NCBI GenBank assembly: GCA_009697105.1
Contig: SIAQ01000023.1
Coordinates: 1-49,557 of the forward strand
Length of the DNA: 49,557 nt
Direction of reading: 5' to 3'
Source of the DNA: Gemmataceae bacterium
GTDB taxonomy: Bacteria; Planctomycetota; Planctomycetia; Gemmatales; Gemmataceae
Shown: in pieces, positions 1 through 6,683 of the stretch
Layout: each line of letters starts with the position of its first letter
Numbering within the stretch: the first letter of the stretch is position 1
The notes under the pieces: model-generated
The model's input: only the letters and a program-made list of their open reading frames with translations
The model's database searches: none
Told to the model about the DNA's origin: nothing
Program-made: the position numbers and the translations under genes

Positions 1-263
1 TTGGCGTCGGCCAAAGTGCTGCGTGAGACCTTGCCGCGAAAACCTGCGTGATAGAGATTGGGAGACATGGCGCGCAGACAAGTTTCGATATCGCGCAAAC
101 TGTCGCGATAGGTGAGTTGAGCGAAAGCCATGCAAAGAAATTGATCGAGACAAGAAAATTCGCGCAGTCGTCGATGGCCCTGGTAACGCTCGATGCAATT
201 GTTGAATTCGTGCTTGGGCAAATAGTCGAGGATCTGTGCAAAGACGGTTCGGCCGGAATTCAT
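1..263 (-). CDS. IS4-family transposase, N-terminal fragment (cut by window edge)
   Basis: The protein begins MNSGRTVFAQILDYLP and continues with SCLDQFLCMAFAQLTYR, DIETCLRA and the tail RGKVSRSTLADA. This is the N-terminal domain (DUF4372 type) that precedes the DDE nuclease domain in one large group of IS4-family transposases. About 87 residues are inside the window. The catalytic DDE part lies beyond base 1, so intactness cannot be judged. The ATG at 263 is the first start in frame. The family identification is from recognised motif order; no search was run. It probably moves by cut-and-paste DNA transposition. Confidence 0.85.
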   Translation of the reverse strand, partial: MNSGRTVFAQILDYLPKHEFNNCIERYQGHRRLREFSCLDQFLCMAFAQLTYRDSLRDIETCLRAMSPNLYHAGFRGKVSRSTLADA

Positions 264-450
264 GGGTCATCCCTCGCCAGAGGTTGAGGCGGAAAGAATG
301 ACTCCAATGTACGACCGAGTTGAAATCGAAAACAGTCACAACCGAACCTAGGTCATTGTTATAAAATAGGTTACGTCAAAAACAAAAACCGTTAGCCGGA
401 CAGCAGTGTTGTTGTATACCAAGATAGAGATCAAGTAGCGCTGTCGTATT
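1..450 (-). mobile_element. IS4-type insertion sequence, one end only
   Basis: The transposase fragment and its leader run up to about base 450, where the Uma2-like reading frame (451-666) abruptly loses similarity to its family. I infer that the outer end of the element lies at about 450. The sequence between 264 and 450 holds no other gene and would contain the terminal inverted repeat and transposase promoter. The other end and any target-site duplication are outside the window, so the exact boundary is unproven. Confidence 0.55.
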
Positions 451-666
451 AGTATCCTTGGTGCGTGCTCGGCAGGAAGTGCCCTTCAACTGTGGAACCA
501 ATCCACCCAAGAGATTGGCGGAGATGTCCCCATGAGCATCGCTCTCGCCAGCCATCTCCTGGATTTCGCCGTCAAGATAGGTGTGGCGTTCAAGCGAGGC
601 GCGCTCGAGGGCGAGATATTGGTCCACCGTCCTGAACGGACGAGGCTTGAGTGCTGGAATGGCCAT
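451..666 (-). pseudogene. Uma2-family (DUF820) endonuclease-fold protein, truncated by IS
   Basis: The first 72 residues are typical of Uma2 proteins: a start near MAIPALKPRPFRTVDQYLA, then ERHTYLDGEIQEMAGES, HGDISANLLGGL, and CRARTKDTN. In intact family members the text goes on into the acidic active-site region of the PD-(D/E)XK-like fold. Here the frame runs into unrelated sequence and stops soon after, so the catalytic half is missing. The gene is abundant and multicopy in planctomycetes and cyanobacteria; its cellular role is unclear. The break coincides with the inferred end of the IS4-type element. Confidence 0.75.
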
Positions 667-806
667 TGCGTGATCTCGTTATGTAGTCACATCTTGTTGC
701 GTGTTTCTTTAGTTTATCACGCCTCGTAAATCGCCGCCAGCGCAAAAGAAAACGAGCACGGCAGTCGCCGCGCTCGTTGGGTGATGATCAATGAATCTGG
801 CAATTA

Positions 807-2195
807 CTACTTCTCAACCACCTGCCGTCGCATGCTCAGCGAGTAGTTGCCGATCGCGCTGGGTTGGAAGGACGTAATGACAATGCGGTACGTGCCGTCG
901 GTTGGCGGGCGGAATTCGACGCGAGCGTTGAGTTCGCCGCCGTCGTCGTCGTCTGCGGCAAGCTGCTTGCCAGCGGCATCTTCGACAATAATGAAGGTGT
1001 CGAACTGGATGCTATTGAGTTCGATGATGTAGGTCGCATTGGCGGTCAGTTTGACCTCCTCGATGCGCATGTAGCGTTTCGGCGCCATCATCAGGCGTTG
1101 CTTGTCGAATTTGTCCTTGTTGGTGAGCGTGCCATCCTTTTTGAGAATGACATCCTCGCGAACGCTGCCGAGTTCGACCTTCTTGGCGAGCTTGCCCGAC
1201 TTGAGATCGCGGAGCAGTGCTGTGACGTGCTCGGAGGGGATGGCATACGATTCGGTGCGGCCAGCGCGTGAGATGTTGATGCCCAGCGCCTTGCCATCGA
1301 GATCGACGAGCGGTCCGCCGCAGTCTTTCGGGCGGATGACGGTGTCGTGCTGGAGGATCGCCGGGAAGCCGCCGCGACGGATACTCAATTCGCTGCCCAT
1401 ACGTTCCTGCGGATTGCCGAACAGGTCCTTGGGAGCGGGGTCGAGGGTGACCTCGGCCTCGACGTCCATATCGTCGCGGCGAATCTTCAACAGGACTTTG
1501 TCCTTAGCCTTGAAGCGCTGGATGGTGCCGATGAGATCTTCGTGGCTGACGATTTTTTTGCCCGCGGCCTCGTAGACAATGTCATTGACCTTGACGCCGG
1601 CGCGCTCGGCGGGGCTTTTGGGTCGCACCTGCGTAATCTTGGCACCGCCCATTCCTGTTTCGAGACCGACGCCGAGGTAGCCGGAGTTCGGCCCCGGGCT
1701 GGTCTTGGGCGGTTGATCACCGGGCTGGAATAGCCGCGTGCCCACGCCGACAATGCCGATGGCGATGGGCTCATCGGCGACGCCGACCGACGCGACCCAT
1801 CGACCAGCTTTGGTCTCCTTGCTGTCGCGCCATTGGATCGCTTTGAGATCCTTGGCTTCAATCTTAAGCAGCACGAGATCGTACTCGTCGTTCTTGTCCG
1901 TTATCTTGGCTTCGACGACATCGCCGTTGTTCAGGCGAACGGTGACGCTGCCAGGCAGCACGCTTGCCTTTGACAGAATCCAGCCGTTCGACTCGACGAC
2001 GATGCCGAATGCGGCATCTTTTTCGTCATTGAGGACGCGAACGGTGGCTTGCCGAGCCGTTTTGATGACGTCGCGAAACGTTTGCAAGGTTTTCGGGTGA
2101 TTGCGAAGCGATTCGTTGTTGAATGGTTGCCCGAGTGCTGGCGCGGTGGATGCCACGATCAGGGCGAGTGCAATGATGCGACGTAGGTATGTCAT
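807..2195 (-). CDS. Secreted trypsin-fold/PDZ pseudoprotease with C-terminal PPC domain
   Basis: 462 residues. A signal peptide ends near ALGQ (about residue 22). A trypsin-like fold follows, with a PDZ domain at about 172-252 lying before the nucleophile region. The C-terminus (about 345-460) is a PPC-type beta domain with the DDDDGGELNARVEF signature. The position of the catalytic His holds Ser78 (SKASV), Asp106 is kept (EYDLVLLK), and the nucleophile position is Cys292 (KDCGGP in place of GDSGGP). I infer that it is proteolytically inactive or strongly altered, and may be a binding or regulatory partner. It lies 98 bp downstream of the intact protease at 2294-4198, on the same strand. Very similar DCGGP proteins are known in planctomycetes. 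Confidence 0.85.
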   Translation of the reverse strand: MTYLRRIIALALIVASTAPALGQPFNNESLRNHPKTLQTFRDVIKTARQATVRVLNDEKDAAFGIVVESNGWILSKASVLPGSVTVRLNNGDVVEAKITDKNDEYDLVLLKIEAKDLKAIQWRDSKETKAGRWVASVGVADEPIAIGIVGVGTRLFQPGDQPPKTSPGPNSGYLGVGLETGMGGAKITQVRPKSPAERAGVKVNDIVYEAAGKKIVSHEDLIGTIQRFKAKDKVLLKIRRDDMDVEAEVTLDPAPKDLFGNPQERMGSELSIRRGGFPAILQHDTVIRPKDCGGPLVDLDGKALGINISRAGRTESYAIPSEHVTALLRDLKSGKLAKKVELGSVREDVILKKDGTLTNKDKFDKQRLMMAPKRYMRIEEVKLTANATYIIELNSIQFDTFIIVEDAAGKQLAADDDDGGELNARVEFRPPTDGTYRIVITSFQPSAIGNYSLSMRRQVVEK

Positions 2196-2223
2196 GGTGG
2201 GGGTCTCCAGGTAGATTGCTATT

Positions 2224-2286
2224 GTTTAGCCGCGACGCGCTAGCGGATCGCGGCGCCGCACACTCGCCAAAGGCGAGCGGCTAAAC
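2224..2286. repeat. Hairpin repeat, hybrid of families R2 and R3
   Basis: The left arm begins GTTTAGCCGCGACGCG, as in the R2 copies at 34771 and 36537. The right arm ends GGCGAGCGGCTAAAC, as in the R3 copies at 41073 and 42335. The outer ten bases pair. It sits 8 bp after the stop of the protease gene at 2294-4198, between two leftward genes, and has no T-tract. Confidence 0.75.
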
Positions 2287-2293
2287 GAACGAC

Positions 2294-4198
2294 TTATATT
2301 TTCTTTTCGAGCTTTTTGGCATCTTTCTTGGGGTTGGCCGCTTTGCTTTCAGCCTCGCGGATCGTCAGGCGATAGGTGCCGATTTGGCCTGGATCGCAAG
2401 TGGTGACGACGATGCGGTAGATGCCATCGGCGTCGGCGGCGAAGACGATGCGCGAATTGAGGTTGCCCGCGCCGTCGTCGTCCTCGGCGATTTTGCCTTT
2501 TTCATCATGTTCCAGGCGCATATAGGCATCAAATTCTTCGCTGGAAAGGTCAAGCGTGTAGGTTTTGCCTTTCTCCATTTTGAATTCGTGGACATGCCGC
2601 CAGCATTTTTCGCGTTCGATGTCGAACGGGTCGGTCTTCTTGATCGTGCCGTCGATGGTTTTGGCAATCTTGCCACCGGCGCTTTTGACTTTCTCAATGC
2701 TCGGGTCGTCCTTGCTGAACAGGCCCAGCGATTGGCCGTCCTTGTTCGTCAAGGCGACCAAGGCACGCAAATCTTTCGGCAGATCAATGCTGAGCTTGCG
2801 CGATTTTTCCTTGGCCAAGGCAAAGCGGACGACGCCTTCCATGTTGCTCTTGAGCGTTTGCGAGCCTTTCTCCCAGTGGATGACGATTTCCTTATTTGGT
2901 TGAGGCAAGCCTTTGACATCGACGATCAACGCATTGATGTGAGGCGTGATTTTCACCTGCGAGAGTTTCTCCAGAAGCGCGGTCACGGCGGGGACCGGGA
3001 TGCGCACCGCCTTGAGCACGTCGGCCTTGCCGGAGACCAGTGCATCAACGAAGTCGGCGTCGAAGATCTTGAGCGTGAACGCGCCGGTCTGGTTTGCCTC
3101 AAAGGAGGTGGCGATAATCTTATAGTCGCCGTCCTGAATCGCCTTGTAAACGATGCGGGCGTTCGGGAAACCGCCGCCGTCGTCGTCCATCGCCAGCTTC
3201 TTGCCGGTGGGGTTTTCGAGACGCAAGAAGGTATCGAGTTTTTTGCCTGACTTGTCGCTGCTGATGAGGTCGATGGTATAAGTATGCCCGGCCTTCATTT
3301 TGAAGGTATATTGCTTGGCGTAGGAACTCGCCTGCATGGTATCCATGGGATCCTGGATCGTGAGCGTGTCCTTCTTTTCGAGGACGAGTTTCCCACCGGC
3401 GGACTTTACGGTTTCGGTCTGACCGATGCCCGAGCCCCAGCTTTCGCCCGCGGCCAATTTGTCCCAGGTTTCGCGGAAGGTGTTGACGGGCACATGCACG
3501 TTCTCGGTGATCGCCGCGCCGCCGATTCGGCTATGGATGCCGACGACCCGGCCTTGCATGTCGAAGAGCGGTCCGCCGGAATCGCCGCCGACGAGCACGC
3601 AATCGGTGCGGATCAGGAACGCATTGGCGACGAGCACTCGGCCTACGCGAACGACGGGCGTGCGGTTCTTGCGGAACCCGCCGGGATGGCCGATCGCGAT
3701 GACCCACTGCCCCGGCTTGAGGCCGGCGGAATCGCCCATCTCGACGGCTGGATAATTGTCGCCTTCGCTGATCTTTGCCATGCCGCTGTCGATGGACTTG
3801 AACTGCCCAAGCGTTTTGCCCTTGAGGATTTTGCCATCCGGAAGGATGACCGCAGCCGACTGGTCAGGCTTGCCCGACACATGCCCGGCAGTGAGGATCG
3901 TGCCATCGGACTTGATGATAACGCCGCTGCCCTGTCCTGGGCCGACGCGCAAGCCGACGATAGACGGCATGACTTTCTTCAGTACTTTTTCGACGTGCTC
4001 CTCGATCTCACGCAGTTCCTGCAACGTTACCGCAGGGGTGTTTTTCTGCAAAACCATCGGTAACGGGAACTGTGCTTTCGGCTGCGTTTTTTTCTCTTCG
4101 CCCGGCTGAGCCGACGCGAAGCCAAAATAAACTCCGCCGCAGACGAGTAGAGCGGCAACGTGACGAACCCAGGAACCGGCCATCATCGCAGACCTCAT
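2294..4198 (-). CDS. Secreted trypsin-like serine protease with two PPC domains
   Basis: 634 residues with an N-terminal hydrophobic signal ending near FASAQ. The chymotrypsin/HtrA-type domain carries a full catalytic triad: His in TAGHV, Asp in SIDSGMAKI and Ser in GGDSGGPLFD. No PDZ domain is visible. Two PPC-type beta domains follow, each marked by a DDDG(G/A)G-x-N(A/S)R motif, separated by an immunoglobulin-like stretch. The C-terminus is lysine-rich. It probably acts outside the cytoplasm, with the PPC domains helping secretion or substrate binding. It is followed on the same strand by the pseudoprotease at 807-2195, whose last domain is related. Start: the ATG at 4198 or the ATG pair a few codons later; the choice does not alter the signal peptide. 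Confidence 0.88.
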   Translation of the reverse strand: MRSAMMAGSWVRHVAALLVCGGVYFGFASAQPGEEKKTQPKAQFPLPMVLQKNTPAVTLQELREIEEHVEKVLKKVMPSIVGLRVGPGQGSGVIIKSDGTILTAGHVSGKPDQSAAVILPDGKILKGKTLGQFKSIDSGMAKISEGDNYPAVEMGDSAGLKPGQWVIAIGHPGGFRKNRTPVVRVGRVLVANAFLIRTDCVLVGGDSGGPLFDMQGRVVGIHSRIGGAAITENVHVPVNTFRETWDKLAAGESWGSGIGQTETVKSAGGKLVLEKKDTLTIQDPMDTMQASSYAKQYTFKMKAGHTYTIDLISSDKSGKKLDTFLRLENPTGKKLAMDDDGGGFPNARIVYKAIQDGDYKIIATSFEANQTGAFTLKIFDADFVDALVSGKADVLKAVRIPVPAVTALLEKLSQVKITPHINALIVDVKGLPQPNKEIVIHWEKGSQTLKSNMEGVVRFALAKEKSRKLSIDLPKDLRALVALTNKDGQSLGLFSKDDPSIEKVKSAGGKIAKTIDGTIKKTDPFDIEREKCWRHVHEFKMEKGKTYTLDLSSEEFDAYMRLEHDEKGKIAEDDDGAGNLNSRIVFAADADGIYRIVVTTCDPGQIGTYRLTIREAESKAANPKKDAKKLEKKI

Positions 4199-4376
4199 GA
4201 AGAAGAGCGAAGGGTGGGAATCAATTGGTGTGGATCGTGCGGCTCGGCGTTTCAGAAATCAGCGCTGCCTCTGTCAATTCGCCCAAACTCGCAGTCCGGT
4301 GGTCTATTCTATTACTACACATAACCTTCACGGCATGGAAGGGGAAAATTTATTTCGGTTGTGGAAACGGGAACGC

Positions 4377-4447
4377 AAGCCCAAGGGTGAGGTGGTACCC
4401 CGAACCCTTGGGATCCCAGAGGTTCGGAGCGCCTTACCGCTGGGCTT
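4377..4447. repeat. Hairpin repeat R5, reverse-oriented copy
   Basis: The order is CCCAAGGG, spacer, CCCTTGGG, then CCCAGAGG and the diverged partner CCGCTGGG, bounded by AAGCCC and GGGCTT. It is the reverse-orientation version of the copy at 27920-27987. It lies 31 bp after the stop of the small secreted gene at 4479-4847. The remainder of the 280-base gap (4199-4478) shows nothing else I recognise. Confidence 0.75.
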
Positions 4448-4478
4448 ATGGCAAGTTTCACTAATCGTGAGTTCGCCC

Positions 4479-4847
4479 CTATCTCGCCAGGATCACGATT
4501 TCGCCGGCATTGGCTTGCACGGGATACGATTCCGCCACCGGGCCGACGAATTTCGCTTCGACGTTGACGCCGACCTTCAAATCCTCGACCTTGGCGGCCT
4601 TGCGATCCTTGCCCGTGAGAATGAACAACTTGGTCGCCTTGGTGACGCGAATCGAGGCCTTGTCGTTCGGCTGACCTTTCGGTCCTTCCACCAGGATGAC
4701 CGCCAAAATATCCTTGGCGTTTTTCGTGATGTTGACTGATTTGATGGTGCCACGAATATCGGGCTTGGCAGCTTCTTGAGCTTGGCCGATTTCAGACGTG
4801 AACGCCACGATGCCAACAAAAAAAACGGGGAGCGCGATACGAATCAT
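4479..4847 (-). CDS. Small secreted protein of unknown function
   Basis: 122 residues. A hydrophobic signal (MIRIALPVFFVGIVAFTS) ends near IGQAQ, followed by a compact all-beta-looking domain of about 95 residues: DIRGTIKSV, LAVILVEG, KASIRVTKATKLF, VGVNVEAKFVGPV, AGEIVIL. The alternation resembles small OB-like or DUF5666-like domains, but I cannot assign a family with confidence. Neighbours are the protease gene downstream and an SGNH hydrolase upstream, all leftward, suggesting a region of exported proteins without showing a shared function. Confidence 0.7.
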   Translation of the reverse strand: MIRIALPVFFVGIVAFTSEIGQAQEAAKPDIRGTIKSVNITKNAKDILAVILVEGPKGQPNDKASIRVTKATKLFILTGKDRKAAKVEDLKVGVNVEAKFVGPVAESYPVQANAGEIVILAR

Positions 4848-4964
4848 GAGGTGTTCCTATTGAAGTGAAAAGGGCTCTCGGTTCCTCGTTAGCCGGATGC
4901 GCAAGCGACGGTGAAACGCCCATCGCCTGCACGTCTGGCTGCCATGCGCCGCGCATGAACGATA

Positions 4965-5714
4965 TTACTTCTTCTTCCCCACGTTCTGGACGAAGGTACC
5001 AATCGCGTCGCCCCAGATTTGATAGCCCTTTTCCGACAGGTGGAGGTAATCGGGCATGATTTCGGCAGGGATTTGTCCGTCCTTCAAGAACTTCGCGCCG
5101 ATGTCTTGATAGGTGATCTCTTTGTTGTTATCCAACTTCGTGATGATCTTGTTGATGGCGATGATTTTCGTATTACCCGGATTCGGGATCATCTTGCTGC
5201 GCGGGAAAACGCCGAGCACGAGAATTTCGGCTTTGGGCGCCTTTTGCGAGATGGTCTTGACGATGGCGGCGACGCCGGCGGCGATCTCCTCGACGGAGTC
5301 GTTGCCCGTGTTGTTCGTGCCGATCATGAGGACGACGCCCTTAGGGTTGACGCCGTCGAGTTCGCCGTTCTGAATGCGCCAGAGGACATGCTGCGTGCGA
5401 TCGCCGCCGATGCCGAAGTTGGCGACTTTGACGCCGGCGAAATGTTTGTCCCATCCCGCCTTGCCGGCTTTGCCCCGCCAGCCATCGGTAATGGAATCGC
5501 CGAGGAACACGATATCGACATCACCTTTCTTGGCGAGATCGACGAAGCCTTCATGGCGCTTCACCCAACCCGCATCGGGAGCACCTTTTTTGTCCAGTCG
5601 AGGCGACGGCGTCGTTGCCGGATTCTTTTTGTCGCCCGATTGGACCGGCGCACACAAAGCAACCGCTGTGAAACAGACGCTTGCAAACGCGATCATCTTT
5701 TTGCGAGACATCAT
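4965..5714 (-). CDS. Secreted SGNH/GDSL-family hydrolase (PAF-acetylhydrolase-like)
   Basis: 249 residues with a signal peptide (hydrophobic stretch to about residue 22). The four SGNH blocks are visible: block I GDSITDG with nucleophile Ser74, block II Gly in FGIGGDR, block III Asn in IGTNN, and block V DYLHLS holding the Asp and His. The spacing fits the platelet-activating-factor acetylhydrolase-like branch common in planctomycetes. It probably cleaves acetyl or other ester groups from polysaccharides or lipids outside the cytoplasm; the substrate is unknown. It stands alone between the small secreted gene and the divergent toxin-antitoxin locus. Confidence 0.88.
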   Translation of the reverse strand: MMSRKKMIAFASVCFTAVALCAPVQSGDKKNPATTPSPRLDKKGAPDAGWVKRHEGFVDLAKKGDVDIVFLGDSITDGWRGKAGKAGWDKHFAGVKVANFGIGGDRTQHVLWRIQNGELDGVNPKGVVLMIGTNNTGNDSVEEIAAGVAAIVKTISQKAPKAEILVLGVFPRSKMIPNPGNTKIIAINKIITKLDNNKEITYQDIGAKFLKDGQIPAEIMPDYLHLSEKGYQIWGDAIGTFVQNVGKKK

Positions 5715-5930
5715 CCGCAGACTCCTAGAAAAAAGGAAGCTTCATTCGGAGGGGATATTGTTCATCGACGAGATGAGATTGGCAAGGGTAGATTTGGCTA
5801 GTTCTACAGCGCTACCTGATTCCTAACGTCCTTGATAATAAAGAACTTATGGAAAAAACAACACGCTACCACATTTGAATGGATATATGTATCATTACCG
5901 TCGGTTGTTCATTCATTCAAAGCAGTTGCG

Positions 5931-5944
5931 ATTTGTGTACAAAT
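5931..5944. promoter_or_regulatory. Palindrome upstream of the antitoxin gene, possible operator
   Basis: ATTTGT-GT-ACAAAT forms a 6-bp perfect dyad with partial extension to GC on both sides, 36 bp upstream of the antitoxin ATG. A TAGAAT hexamer (5959-5964) could be the -10 box. Toxin-antitoxin operons are usually autorepressed through such dyads. The role here is inference. Confidence 0.35.
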
Positions 5945-5980
5945 GCTAACTAGCGCTGTAGAATTAATTTGGAGATCGGT

Positions 5981-6268
5981 ATGGTCACTCAATTGAGCGA
6001 GTTCCCGCATGTTGATGAGCCTGACGAGGGCAGCGCCTATGCCGACCTGCTAACTAAAGTCGCCGCCGACCGCCAGGGGGTTGTGGTGCGGCGCGGCGGT
6101 GCGGACTTTGCGGCGGTAGTGCCTCTCGAATTCCTCGACCTACTTTTCGATACATTGGCCCGCGAGGAGGCCATGCAACTTGCACGGAACATCAATTGGA
6201 ATGCCGTCAACGAAAAGGCAAAACCTCCGCAATCCTGGTTCGATGGCGACGAACCTAAGCCGTTTTGA
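5981..6268 (+). CDS. Antitoxin, Phd/YefM-like
   Basis: 95 residues. The N-terminal half (SAYADLLTKVAADRQGVVVRRGGADFAAVVPLEFLDLL) has the pattern of Phd/YefM-type DNA-binding antitoxins: an acidic helix, a basic beta hairpin and a hydrophobic LEFLDLL segment. The C-terminus is acidic and probably disordered, fitting the toxin-wrapping part. Start chosen at 5981 because GGAG lies six bases upstream; the same GGAG-N6-ATG arrangement precedes the toxin. The stop is 12 bp before the toxin ATG, so the two are co-transcribed. Confidence 0.75.
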   Translation: MVTQLSEFPHVDEPDEGSAYADLLTKVAADRQGVVVRRGGADFAAVVPLEFLDLLFDTLAREEAMQLARNINWNAVNEKAKPPQSWFDGDEPKPF

Positions 6269-6280
6269 GTGGAGTCGCCG

Positions 6281-6643
6281 ATGAAACCATTGCGATTTGG
6301 TCAAATAATTTGGGTTAGTATTGCGGATGGAAACGGCATTCGGAAAGTGCGTCCGGCGGTAGTTGTTTCTTCTGACGACCAGATTACACAGACGAATCCC
6401 ATCCAGGTTGTCGCCATATCCAGCCGGATTCCGGACCAATTACCAGATGACCACGTTGCCCTGCCGTGGCATCCAAAAGGGCATCCGCGCACCGGCCTGA
6501 AACTTAAGTGCGCAGCGGTATGTACTTGGACAACAACCGTGTTGATGAGTGAGATCGAAGACATTGCGGGAATTGTACCAGGTACGGTTCTTGCGGAAAT
6601 TGTGCGAAAAGTAAACGAATTGGCCAACGACGACGAAGTTTAG
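6281..6643 (+). CDS. PemK/MazF-family endoribonuclease toxin
   Basis: 120 residues. The start MKPLRFGQIIWVSI, then KVRPAVVVSSD, VVAISSR and the closing LAEIVRKVNEL match PemK/MazF toxins, including the conserved Arg-Pro-(A/C)-(V/L) strand. The family cuts mRNA at short sequences. The central region (HPKGHPRTGLKLKCAAVCTWTTTVL) occupies the place of the usual second conserved block. The frame is intact, unlike the second MazF-type gene at 48382-48740. It is paired with the antitoxin at 5981-6268. Confidence 0.82.
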   Translation: MKPLRFGQIIWVSIADGNGIRKVRPAVVVSSDDQITQTNPIQVVAISSRIPDQLPDDHVALPWHPKGHPRTGLKLKCAAVCTWTTTVLMSEIEDIAGIVPGTVLAEIVRKVNELANDDEV

Positions 6644-6683
6644 CTCATTCCGCAATCGGCGTCTTTAATAAGATATAAAACCT

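Noticed and set aside
2384..4063. Two long plus-strand frames opposite the protease gene.
   Set aside because: They are explained by GC-rich codon bias of the sense gene, whose signal peptide, triad and PPC domains are clear.
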